Shown: positions 7,475 to 13,650, counted from the first letter of the stretch. The stretch is 14,859 nucleotides of DNA from Parcubacteria group bacterium (GCA_041657845.1 JBBABD010000019.1:1-14859), one strand, 5' to 3'. Numbers and translations are program-made. Notes: a model not told the origin generated them from the sequence alone.

Positions 7475-7484
7475 AGTTATTTTA

Positions 7485-7513
7485 AGTATAGCTAACGCAT
7501 TCAACAAAAGCAA
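7485..7513 (-). promoter_or_regulatory. Putative dnaB promoter, nearly leaderless
   Basis: On the minus strand: -35 TTGCTT (7508-7513), a 17-base spacer, and -10 TATACT (7485-7490). Transcription would start about 5 nt before the ATG at 7474, so the message would be nearly leaderless. That agrees with the missing Shine-Dalgarno and supports the shorter DnaB start. Confidence 0.5.
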
Positions 7514-7596
7514 TTTAAAAATAGCACTTTTTATGCAGAGCTTATAAACACCTTGACGCGTTATGCCTATTGTTGCGGAAAATAAAAAAATAAATT

Positions 7597-8988
7597 CTAT
7601 TTCCTCTTTATTTTATACCCATCTAACGCATCTTCGACAATATATCCTTTTCCCTCAATCAGCTTTCTAATCCTGTCGGATTCGGCAAAGTCTTTGATTT
7701 TCTTGGTATTGTCTCGCTCCAAAGCGAGTTTTTTAATCTCTTCAGGTATTTCAGCCTCTTCTTTTGAAATATTTAATCCAAAAACTTTATTCATTTTTCC
7801 CCAAAATCCTAAAATCTCTTTTTTATTGCTCGGATTTAATTTATTTGTTTCAGTTATAAGCTCATACAAAATCGAAAGGGCAACTGGCATGTTCAGATCA
7901 TCATTCATCGCCTCTTCAAATTTTTCCTGGTATTTTTCAATTTCTATCTCAGAACCGTTTCCGGCTTCTGGGTTTTTAAGATTATTTACAAAATCGGAAA
8001 TTCGCTGAAAATTTGCACTAACTTGCCGGAGAGAATCCTCGGTAAAATTGGTCACACTTCGATAATGTGAGCTTAAAATCCAAAGTCTTACCGTCATCGC
8101 GCTATATTTCTTAACTGCATCCTTGATAGTAGTAAAATTTCCTAAAGACTTGCTCATTTTTTTGCCATCCACCATCACCATATTCCACAGAAACCAGTAA
8201 TTGGCCATTTTCTTGCCAAGATAACTCTCACTTTGAGCAATTTCATTCTCATTATGAGGAAAAGCGTTTTCGTTTCCTCCGCCATGAATATCAAAAGTAT
8301 CCTGTCCCAAGAGATCAGCGGACATAACTGAACATTCAATATGCCAGCCGGGATATCCCACGCTCCACGGACTTTCCCATTTCAAAATATGTTCATCCGA
8401 TGCTTTTATCCAAAGGGCAAAATCAAGAGGATTTTTCTTTTCCGGATTGATTTCCACGCGCGCTCCTGAAATTAAATCCTCTTTTTTCTTTCCGGAAAGT
8501 TTTCCATAATCCGGAAATTTGTCCACTGAAAAATATACCGAACCGTTTACCTCGTAGGCAAAACCTTTTTTAATCAGTTCTTCATTGAATTTAATAATTT
8601 GCGCGATGTATCTGGTCGGACGAGGATTAAAATGCGCCGGCTTGATATTGAGAGATTTGAAATCTTGTTCGGATAATCCAATATATTTTTCCGCAATGGC
8701 GATTGGATCAATTTTTTCCGCTTTAGCTCTCCTTTCGATTGGGTCTTCTCCTTCTTCGGAATTATTAACTAAGTGTCCGACATCCGTATAATTCATGATA
8801 TGCCGGACTTCAAATCCGGAATATTCCAAGTATCGGCGAAGCACATCAACTGAAACATAACCCCGGGCGTGTCCCAGATGGCAAGCATCATAAACCGTCG
8901 GACCGCAAATATACATCGAAACCTTACCAGCGTGTATTGGCTCAAAAGGTTCTTTCTGTTTTGTTAGCGAGTTGTATAAATTGAGCAT
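7597..8988 (-). CDS. cysS: Cysteinyl-tRNA synthetase
   Basis: CysRS charges tRNA-Cys (EC 6.1.1.16). The product is 463 aa, full length. The class I signatures are present: HLGH (37-40) for HIGH and KMSKS (277-281). The zinc site matches the E. coli ligands: C28 in ICGPTVYD, C219 in GWHIECSVM, and H245 and E249 in FPHNENE. The usual FPHHENE here reads FPHNENE (N246), and the preceding block reads GGGNENA instead of GGGSDLx; the zinc ligands themselves are kept. The C-terminal DALR-like region ends GYIVEDALDGYKIKRK. Start ATG 8988. The gene lies downstream of a CorA-family gene, separated by a heptanucleotide repeat array that may carry its promoter. Confidence 0.96.
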   Translation of the reverse strand: MLNLYNSLTKQKEPFEPIHAGKVSMYICGPTVYDACHLGHARGYVSVDVLRRYLEYSGFEVRHIMNYTDVGHLVNNSEEGEDPIERRAKAEKIDPIAIAEKYIGLSEQDFKSLNIKPAHFNPRPTRYIAQIIKFNEELIKKGFAYEVNGSVYFSVDKFPDYGKLSGKKKEDLISGARVEINPEKKNPLDFALWIKASDEHILKWESPWSVGYPGWHIECSVMSADLLGQDTFDIHGGGNENAFPHNENEIAQSESYLGKKMANYWFLWNMVMVDGKKMSKSLGNFTTIKDAVKKYSAMTVRLWILSSHYRSVTNFTEDSLRQVSANFQRISDFVNNLKNPEAGNGSEIEIEKYQEKFEEAMNDDLNMPVALSILYELITETNKLNPSNKKEILGFWGKMNKVFGLNISKEEAEIPEEIKKLALERDNTKKIKDFAESDRIRKLIEGKGYIVEDALDGYKIKRK

Positions 8989-8994
8989 AAAAAA

Positions 8995-9064
8995 GAATTA
9001 TGAACTGTGAATTATGAATCAAGAATCAAGAATTGCATAATTCATTATTCATAATTCGTGATTC
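8995..9064. repeat. Heptanucleotide repeat array, ten units with inverted halves
   Basis: Exactly ten 7-base units with no break in register: six of form GAATNNN (GAACTGT is the one deviant) at 8995-9036, then four of form NNNATTC at 9037-9064. The halves are inverted, so 9009-9026 can pair with 9040-9057 over 18 bases with two mismatches. Eighteen bases (9047-9064) match, inverted, the repeat inside mnmA. It fills nearly all of the corA-cysS gap. Confidence 0.88.
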
Positions 9065-9072
9065 TTTGTCAA
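9044..9072 (-). promoter_or_regulatory. Putative cysS promoter partly inside the repeat array
   Basis: On the minus strand: perfect -35 TTGACA (9067-9072), immediately after the corA stop, a 17-base spacer, and -10 AATAAT (9044-9049), which is one heptad unit. The start site would fall near 9037, giving a leader of about 50 nt made of the remaining repeat units. Confidence 0.5.
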
Positions 9073-9981
9073 TTACAGCCACTTTTTGCTTTTAAATAGC
9101 GTGATGGTAAAAATTCCAATTACAGACATTATTGCCATATGAATCCAGAAACCATAGGGATTGTTTCCAAAGGGAATGCTGGCACTCATAGCCAAGATGT
9201 TTGAATAAACCGTTAGAGGCAAAAGGACTGCTGAAAAAATCGTCAAAATTTTCATCGTCATATCCAGCTTGTTGGAAAGCAGCGAATTGTTTGTTTCTTC
9301 CAGAGATTCTACTATTTCCTTGCTATTTTCCAGAATATTCCAAAGACGAATGTTGGTTCCCATTAAATCCTGAAAATATGGAAACAAATCTTTCGAAATC
9401 AAATCACAGTTTTTTCGCATAATCGATTCAAGGATTGAACGCTGAGGCTTGAGTGTTCTTCTGAAATTTAAAATATCCCTTTTGACAACGGAAATTTCCA
9501 TCACCATTTCTTTTTCGTTGCCCTTAAAAATTTCCTCCTCGACAGTATTAAGTTTTTCCATAATGTGGTCAGCTTTAGGAAAACAGGATTCAAAAAGTAT
9601 TTCCAGGAGGTGATACATCAAATGCGCCGGAGTTTTCCCCATATAGAGCCTTCGTTTTCCTTCACTGCCTTCTAGCTGATCAAAAAATTCAGTGAGCTGA
9701 TAGATTTCCTTTAGGTGTCCGGTTATCAGATGATCTTTAGTAAGAACAATATCCAATTCTCCCGGATATGTTGTTCTGGTGATTACGTCGAAAAGGGGAA
9801 TGTGGACTGTAAGAAAAAGACAATTGCCATATTCGGTCGCTTTGGGGCGCATTGTCGGAGTCAAGAACTCTTCAATTGCCAAAGGATGAATATCGAAATT
9901 TTCCTGAAGATAGAGAATATCATCAGCCGAAGGGTCGTCAAAATCAATCCAGGTTATTTTTTTAAAGGTTACCTCCTTCAT
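9073..9981 (-). CDS. CorA-family transporter homologue lacking the GMN motif
   Basis: CorA proteins are pentameric Mg2+/Co2+ channels with a large cytoplasmic N-domain and two C-terminal membrane helices. This 302-aa product has that layout: cytoplasmic domain to about 240, TM1 about 244-266 (MKILTIFSAVLLPLTVYSN), a short loop, TM2 about 278-297, and the family's KSKKWL-type end. The signature YGMNF at the end of TM1 is replaced by LAMSA, so G-M-N becomes A264-M265-S266; this motif forms the selectivity ring in known CorA. Substrate is therefore uncertain, and the corA symbol is withheld. The loop has few acids (ASIPFGNNPYG). Start ATG 9981; AAGGAGG occurs inside codons 2-4 rather than upstream. 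Promoter elements lie upstream at 10019-10046. Confidence 0.85.
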   Translation of the reverse strand: MKEVTFKKITWIDFDDPSADDILYLQENFDIHPLAIEEFLTPTMRPKATEYGNCLFLTVHIPLFDVITRTTYPGELDIVLTKDHLITGHLKEIYQLTEFFDQLEGSEGKRRLYMGKTPAHLMYHLLEILFESCFPKADHIMEKLNTVEEEIFKGNEKEMVMEISVVKRDILNFRRTLKPQRSILESIMRKNCDLISKDLFPYFQDLMGTNIRLWNILENSKEIVESLEETNNSLLSNKLDMTMKILTIFSAVLLPLTVYSNILAMSASIPFGNNPYGFWIHMAIMSVIGIFTITLFKSKKWL

Positions 9982-10018
9982 GCTATTTTTGTTTTTTGTA
10001 TTTAGCTTTTATAAATTT

Positions 10019-10046
10019 ATTATATACTATTATTTTCATTTGACAA
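10019..10046 (-). promoter_or_regulatory. Putative promoter of the CorA-family gene
   Basis: On the minus strand: -35 TTGTCA (10041-10046), a 16-base spacer and a perfect -10 TATAAT (10019-10024). Its -35 coincides with a plus-strand TTGACA (10040-10045) facing yidD, so the two divergent promoters would share one -35 region. Confidence 0.5.
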
Positions 10047-10068
10047 AATCAGGTTTTCGATAAATCAT
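10040..10068 (+). promoter_or_regulatory. Possible yidD promoter
   Basis: Perfect -35 TTGACA (10040-10045), but only a weak -10 at 17-base spacing, AATCAT (10063-10068). The yidD ATG at 10075 would be at or next to the start site, giving a nearly leaderless message. Confidence 0.35.
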
Positions 10069-10074
10069 AAGGGT

Positions 10075-10311
10075 ATGTTAAAAAAGTTCATTTTAATTTT
10101 GATAAGGGCATACCAGAAAACATTATCCTTGGATCATGGCTTTCTTTCCTATGTTTATTCGGAAAGGCTTTGCCGTTTTCATCCTACTTGCTCGGAATAT
10201 GCCTATCAGGCGATTGCAAAGTATGGCGCAATCAGAGGAAGTTGGATGGGACTCCGGCGAATAATTCGCTGCCATCCATGGAATGACGGAGGATACGATC
10301 CGGTGAAATAG
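10075..10311 (+). CDS. yidD: Membrane protein insertion efficiency factor YidD
   Basis: YidD is a small amphipathic inner-membrane-associated protein that assists YidC-dependent insertion of membrane proteins. The 78-aa product has the family pattern: N-terminal amphipathic LILIRAYQKTLSL, then CRFHPTCSEYAYQAIAKYGAIRG, LRRIIRCHPWNDGGYDPV, with all three conserved cysteines. About nine residues (DHGFLSYVYSERL region) separate the first helix from CRF; many family members have a shorter Gly/Pro-containing link. Start ATG 10075. YidD often sits in rpmH-rnpA-yidD-yidC clusters; none of those genes is adjacent here. Two small ORFs follow before a terminator. Confidence 0.93.
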   Translation: MLKKFILILIRAYQKTLSLDHGFLSYVYSERLCRFHPTCSEYAYQAIAKYGAIRGSWMGLRRIIRCHPWNDGGYDPVK

Positions 10312-10342
10312 TTCTTTCTATGTCAAAAATATGGGGGATAAC

Positions 10343-10537
10343 ATGAAAAAGCAAAAACAGACTACGAAAATCAAGCGTTATCCATACATTGAAGTGGCCA
10401 ACAGGAATAAGCCAGAAGCTTTATCCGAGTGCCCTTATCCAATCTTAGGAGAAGTGTCTGAAGCATCTTGCGAAGTATGTCCAGTAAAAAGGCCGGTGAA
10501 TGCAATATGGATCTTGTTAAAGAAGACGAAGTTGTGA
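10343..10537 (+). CDS. Small Cys-containing protein, apparently frameshifted near codon 49
   Basis: ATG 10343 is preferred over ATG 10331 because GGGGG (10333-10337) lies five bases upstream. Read straight through, it gives 64 aa: a basic start (KKQKQTTKIKRYP), then SECPYPILGEV, SCEVCP, and an unconvincing end VKRPVNAIWILLKKTKL stopping at TGA 10535. Cysteines are C30, C43 and C46. If the frame slips by -1 on the GTA-AAA-AGG run at 10484-10492, the product becomes 77 aa, gains a fourth cysteine (C54, in KKAGEC) and continues through MDLVKEDEVVIYRK to TAA 10573. That C-x12-C-x2-C-x7-C protein looks much more natural. The cause could be a real frameshift mutation, programmed frameshifting or a sequencing indel in the A-run. 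Function unknown; possibly metal-binding. Confidence 0.55.
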   Translation: MKKQKQTTKIKRYPYIEVANRNKPEALSECPYPILGEVSEASCEVCPVKRPVNAIWILLKKTKL

Positions 10538-10575
10538 TATACAGAAAAGAACCGACGAGAAGTAACCTGCAGTAA
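10489..10575 (+). other. -1 frame continuation of the small Cys protein
   Basis: This reads KAGECNMDLVKEDEVVIYRK and eight more residues to TAA 10573-10575, starting at AAG 10489 in the -1 frame. It supplies the fourth cysteine of the composite 77-aa protein. On its own it could only start at an internal ATG (10477 or 10507) without a good ribosome site. Confidence 0.5.
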
Positions 10576-10618
10576 AAATATAAACAAGGGAGATGTCAAA
10601 AAAAAGGGGGTAAGAAAA

Positions 10619-10780
10619 ATGGAAGACGAGAAAGAAAGGGAGAGAGAGAAGAATTCTGAAGAAGTAAGACGCGAAGAAAAGGGGAAAATTCTTCTGTTGG
10701 CTCTTGCAGGAGGAATTCCCGCAACGCGAGAGGTTAATCCTCCTGGCCATTGGGAGTATTGCAAAAACAATGCGACATAG
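10619..10780 (+). CDS. Hypothetical 53-aa protein
   Basis: ATG 10619 is preceded by GGGGG eight bases upstream (10606-10610), a fair Shine-Dalgarno. The product opens with a charged stretch (MEDEKEREREKNSEEVRREE), then a short hydrophobic run (KILLLALAGGIPA), and a C-terminal NPPGHWEYCKNNAT with one cysteine. The hydrophobic run is too short to be a confident membrane helix. It is the last ORF before a strong terminator, in line with yidD and the Cys protein, which supports its being real. The family is not recognised. The purine-rich start could inflate apparent coding, hence modest confidence. Confidence 0.45.
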   Translation: MEDEKEREREKNSEEVRREEKGKILLLALAGGIPATREVNPPGHWEYCKNNAT

Positions 10781-10788
10781 AAGAGTAA

Positions 10789-10830
10789 GGGATTTGTCCG
10801 GAAACCGCTTCCGAACAAATCCCGTTTTTT
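10789..10830 (+). terminator. Intrinsic terminator of the yidD cluster
   Basis: A 15-base stem (10789-10803 with 10809-10823) with one mismatch and the loop ACCGC, followed by GTTTTTT (10824-10830). Confidence 0.92.
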
Positions 10831-10844
10831 ATTTTCAAATAAAA

Positions 10845-10853
10845 TGTTATAAT
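10845..10853 (+). promoter_or_regulatory. Putative extended -10 promoter of the DUF4349 gene
   Basis: TG-T-TATAAT at 10845-10853 is a perfect extended -10. At 17-base spacing the -35 would fall on the T-run of the preceding terminator and is weak, as is common for extended -10 promoters. The start near 10860 leaves a leader of about 20 nt. Confidence 0.55.
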
Positions 10854-10879
10854 AAAAAAGTAATTATTTAAATTTAATT

Positions 10880-11842
10880 ATGAAAAAGAAAATCATCATC
10901 ATAGCTTCCGTTGTGTTAATTTTTATCGTTGCCTCCCTTACGGTATTGTCCGGGCTGAAAAAATCTTTAAATACAGCAAGCTATGAAATGTCTGATAGTT
11001 TGCTAGCGAGATCAGGAAGCGGAGTTCAATCAGCTAACCCACTGGGAACTTCCGTAAATTCACCTGTTTCCAAGAGCAGTAGCATGACAGAAATGCCTTC
11101 AGCGCAAGATGCCATATCCTATACCGAACAAACAACAGACAAAAAAATCATCAAAACAGGAAATCTGGGACTTAAGGTTTCTAGTGTTGATGACTGCGCA
11201 AAATCAATAGCGGATATTGCTAAAGCCAACAACGGAGATGTTTTTTCTTCAAATATCCGCCAGAGTTCATCTAAAATTAAATCCGGAATAATAGCAGTTA
11301 AGGTTCCGGTTGATAAATTTGAAAATACCATTTCTGAAATAAAAAAAGTGGCGGTTCTTGTTCTGAATGAATCCACTTCCGGAAGCGATGTTACCGAGCA
11401 ATACGTCGATCTTCAGGCGCAAATTAAAAACAAAAAAGCGGAAGAAGCTTCTTTTGTGAAAATACTTGAATCAGCCCAAAAAATAGACGACGTGCTGGCA
11501 ATAACCAGAGAGCTTTCCAGAACCAGGGGAGAAATAGAAAGAGTAGAAGGAAGAATAAGATATATGGATTCGCAGACCGATATGTCAACGATAACAGCAA
11601 CCCTCTCGGAAGATCCAGAAATCACATTTACCGATACTTGGAGGCCGTTCCAGGTAATGAAAGATACTATCAATGGCTTGCTTAAGGATTTTCAGAAATT
11701 TATTACCTTCCTTATAGTTTTAATAATACGCGTTGTTCCCGTATTCATCCTTTACGGCATTATTGTTTTTGTCGCTTACAAAATCGGAGAGAAGATATAT
11801 AAGAAAATAAAAAGCAAAAAAGAAGAAACTGAAATAAAATAA
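10880..11842 (+). CDS. DUF4349 domain membrane protein
   Basis: The 320-residue product starts with a membrane anchor or signal (KKKIIIIASVVLIFIVASLTVL, residues 2-23), then a Ser-rich linker to about 87. The DUF4349 region runs from about 88 to 305: KKIIKTGNLGLKV, GIIAVKVPVDKFENTI, DVTEQYVDLQAQIKNKKAEE, ELSRTRGEIERVEGRIRYMD, MSTITATLSE. It includes a coiled coil at about 178-232 and ends in a second membrane helix (about 273-301) and a basic cytoplasmic tail. The domain should face outside the membrane. The family's biochemical role is not established, to my knowledge. Start ATG 10880 lies after an extended -10 promoter. A lipoprotein gene follows after 38 bases and shares the next terminator, so an envelope-related pair is likely. 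Confidence 0.88.
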   Translation: MKKKIIIIASVVLIFIVASLTVLSGLKKSLNTASYEMSDSLLARSGSGVQSANPLGTSVNSPVSKSSSMTEMPSAQDAISYTEQTTDKKIIKTGNLGLKVSSVDDCAKSIADIAKANNGDVFSSNIRQSSSKIKSGIIAVKVPVDKFENTISEIKKVAVLVLNESTSGSDVTEQYVDLQAQIKNKKAEEASFVKILESAQKIDDVLAITRELSRTRGEIERVEGRIRYMDSQTDMSTITATLSEDPEITFTDTWRPFQVMKDTINGLLKDFQKFITFLIVLIIRVVPVFILYGIIVFVAYKIGEKIYKKIKSKKEETEIK

Positions 11843-11880
11843 CTTAAAAAAATTAGTTAACTATTAATTATAAAAAATAA

Positions 11881-12534
11881 ATGAAAAAAATTGCAATTGC
11901 CGTTTTTGCCATCGGAGCTGTCATATTGGTTTCCGGATGCGCAAAAAAAGGAGCAGAAAATAATAATCTGAGCAGCGCAAAGAAGGAAACTGCGCAAACA
12001 GAGGAAACAAGCGGAGGAGTAATTAATTCCATTAAAGATGCCATCGGTCTCGGAAAGAAAATGGAATGTTCCTACACTTACAAAGTAGGCGATGAATCCT
12101 TTACTACCAAAACATTTGTCGAGGGAAAGAAGTATAAAGGAGAAAGCGAAGTAATGGGAAAGAAACAATTGATGGTTTTCGACGGGGAAACAATGTACAC
12201 TTGGTCCGAAGATACCAAAACAGGAAGCAAATGGAATCAACTCTGTATGGAAGAATTAAATAAAGATAACAAACCAGCAGAAGATTCAAGTATTCCAAAA
12301 GCGACAGAAGAAGATGTCAAAGATGCCTCTGAAGCCTTCAAAGATGCAATGGATGTGAAATGCACGCCGGTGGCTTCCATAGATTTTTCTGTTCCGTCTG
12401 ATATCACTTTTTCCGATATGTGCGAACAGCTCAAAAAAATGCAGGATATGACCAAAAATTTGCCGAAGGGAACAGAGCTTCCAGCGGGAGTAAGCGCTCC
12501 AAAAGGAATCAATCCGGAAGATTTAAAATTATAA
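11881..12534 (+). CDS. Putative lipoprotein, unknown family
   Basis: The 217-aa product has a classical lipoprotein signal: KK, hydrophobic IAIAVFAIGAVILV, then lipobox LVSGC with C20 as the lipidated residue. A flexible Lys/Glu/Asn linker follows to about 45. The folded part holds four more cysteines (C63, C122, C161, C181), enough for two disulfides on the outer face. Strand-rich motifs such as TKTFVEGKKYKGES, QLMVFDGETMYTWSED and KCTPVASIDFSVPSDITF recall LolA/LppX-like beta sheets, but this is only a resemblance. The C-terminus is Pro/Gly-rich (LPKGTELPAGVSAPKG). Start ATG 11881. It is downstream of the DUF4349 gene and probably in the same operon. In a monoderm-like Patescibacteria cell it would sit on the outer side of the cytoplasmic membrane. 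Confidence 0.8.
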   Translation: MKKIAIAVFAIGAVILVSGCAKKGAENNNLSSAKKETAQTEETSGGVINSIKDAIGLGKKMECSYTYKVGDESFTTKTFVEGKKYKGESEVMGKKQLMVFDGETMYTWSEDTKTGSKWNQLCMEELNKDNKPAEDSSIPKATEEDVKDASEAFKDAMDVKCTPVASIDFSVPSDITFSDMCEQLKKMQDMTKNLPKGTELPAGVSAPKGINPEDLKL

Positions 12535-12561
12535 CTAAACATACATCCATACATCTTTTAG

Positions 12562-12592
12562 AAACCGTTCTTAACCGAGCGGTTTTTGTATT
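12562..12592 (+). terminator. Intrinsic terminator after the lipoprotein gene
   Basis: AAACCGTTC (12562-12570) pairs with GAGCGGTTT (12577-12585), nine pairs with one G-U, loop TTAACC, followed by TTGTATTT. Confidence 0.85.
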
Positions 12593-12632
12593 TGAAATAT
12601 TGACAATAAAATTTTGTAGTATAAAATATAAA

Positions 12633-12659
12633 TTAGCACTCGGACTTGACGACTGCTAA
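12633..12659 (+). promoter_or_regulatory. CIRCE operator (HrcA binding site)
   Basis: TTAGCACTC (12633-12641), nine-base spacer, GACTGCTAA (12651-12659). This matches the CIRCE consensus TTAGCACTC-N9-GAGTGCTAA with one mismatch (C for G in the right arm). It overlaps the -35 element of the hrcA promoter, as expected for repression by HrcA. Confidence 0.93.
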
Positions 12660-12674
12660 TCGCTACGCTATAAT
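12646..12674 (+). promoter_or_regulatory. hrcA promoter overlapping CIRCE
   Basis: -35 TTGACG (12646-12651), 17-base spacer, perfect -10 TATAAT (12669-12674). The -35 straddles the CIRCE spacer and the first base of its right arm. The start would be near 12681, leaving a leader of about 89 nt. A second TTGACA at 12600-12605 with TAAAAT at 12622-12627 (16-base spacing) may be an upstream promoter. Confidence 0.65.
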
Positions 12675-12689
12675 GCAAATAGTTGCGAA

Positions 12690-12748
12690 TTGAAACGAAT
12701 GTGTCCAAATAATTAGTAGAAACATTTTATTAGCATTAATTCGTTTTC
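12690..12748 (+). other. Inverted repeat in the hrcA leader
   Basis: In the predicted leader, TGAAACGAAT (12691-12700) can pair with ATTCGTTTTCA (12739-12749), about ten pairs with one bulge, across a loop of about 38 bases. It could shape translation or stability of the heat-shock message. Confidence 0.4.
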
Positions 12749-12769
12749 ATTTGTGACCATTAGCGTAAT

Positions 12770-13528
12770 ATGAACAATAGACAGCAGAAAATACTAACAT
12801 CAGTTATCGAGGAATATACCAATTCGGCTATTCCTGTTTCGAGTGAAATTCTAGCCAAAAAATATCAGGTTAAAGCCAGCTCGGCGACTATTAGAAATGA
12901 TATGACCAAGCTGGAAAAGGACGGGTTTCTCTATCAGCCTCATATCAGCGCCGGAAGAATTCCGACTGATGAAGGCTATCGCTATTTCGTGGAAGAAATA
13001 ATGAAAGACCGGGAACTTTCGATGGGTGAACAAAAAAAACTCCAGACCGAACTTTTGAAACTTAAAGCCAAAAATACTCGTCTCGAAAGAACCGTTGTAA
13101 AACTGCTTTCCGGATTCAGCGGGGCGCTGGCCTTGAGCGGAGCGAACAAGAAAGAAGAATTTTTTGAATCAGGAATCAAAAGCCTGATGAGCCAGCCGGA
13201 ATTCAAGAACATAGACGAAATTTGCAAATTAGCGGAAGTTTTGGATGTGGTGGATGAAAAATTTGAGAATATTGCCAAAGACCTTAAGGAAAATGAAACG
13301 AAAATATACATCGGCAAAGAAAATCCGATCGATGGAATTTCCAATTGCTCAATGGTCGTTTCCTCTTACAAATTGAAAGGCGGAGAAAAAGGAATTCTGG
13401 CACTCATCGGTCCCAAAAGGATGAAGTATGCCAAAAACAAATCACTGATTGAATATATGAAGAAGCTTTTGAGTTCGTCGACTGTATTAATAATAGTGGC
13501 GGGAAGTGTTCATATAATAATTTCGTAA
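12770..13528 (+). CDS. hrcA: Heat-inducible transcription repressor HrcA
   Basis: HrcA binds CIRCE and represses chaperone genes; GroEL/ES usually keeps it active. The product is 252 aa, well short of the 340 or so of B. subtilis HrcA but plausible for Patescibacteria. The N-terminal winged helix is intact: NRQQKILTSVIEEYTNSAIPVSS, SSATIRNDMTKLEKDGFL, QPHISAGRIPTDEGYRYFV (to about residue 76). A coiled segment (about 83-107) and a reduced GAF-like domain follow, ending SSSTVLIIVAGSVHIIIS. Missing length is mostly in the C-terminal part. The CIRCE site directly upstream makes the assignment secure and implies autoregulation. Start ATG 12770, no Shine-Dalgarno. A GrpE fusion gene follows. Confidence 0.95.
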   Translation: MNNRQQKILTSVIEEYTNSAIPVSSEILAKKYQVKASSATIRNDMTKLEKDGFLYQPHISAGRIPTDEGYRYFVEEIMKDRELSMGEQKKLQTELLKLKAKNTRLERTVVKLLSGFSGALALSGANKKEEFFESGIKSLMSQPEFKNIDEICKLAEVLDVVDEKFENIAKDLKENETKIYIGKENPIDGISNCSMVVSSYKLKGGEKGILALIGPKRMKYAKNKSLIEYMKKLLSSSTVLIIVAGSVHIIIS

Positions 13529-13539
13529 CATAATAGATT

Positions 13540-13650
13540 GTCATTCCTGTGAAAGCAGGAATCTACACAAGCGATAATCACAAGTTTAGTGTATAAACAT
13601 TAGACTAGTGTAATTCGATAGCGTAGATTCCGGGTCAAGCCCGGAATGAC
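13540..13650. repeat. 111-bp foldback (MITE-like) element between hrcA and grpE
   Basis: The element starts GTCATTCC and ends GGAATGAC, exact inverted termini. Each arm has its own hairpin: ATTCCTG/CAGGAAT (13543-13562, loop TGAAAG) and ATTCCGGG/CCCGGAAT (13627-13647, loop TCAAG), each followed or preceded by the shared ATCTAC/GTAGAT. The inner parts are also inverted but decayed. No ORF inside. The last base is immediately before the ATG at 13651. Confidence 0.82.

Noticed and set aside
7475..7513. 13-residue N-terminal extension of DnaB from TTG 7513
   Set aside because: It would begin in the predicted -35 box, upstream of the transcription start.
9970..9981. Perfect AAGGAGG just after the ATG of the CorA-family gene
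   Set aside because: No in-frame start codon follows at a suitable distance, and the N-terminal residues are needed, so it is read as codons 2-4.
10592..10613. Six-codon ORF (MSKKRG) with AAGGGA upstream, before the 53-aa gene
   Set aside because: Too short to support; the A- and G-runs explain it by chance.
10435..10818. 127-codon minus-strand frame opposite the small Cys ORFs
   Set aside because: Its Phe/Ser-rich composition is the complement of a purine-rich coding strand, and it starts in the terminator stem.
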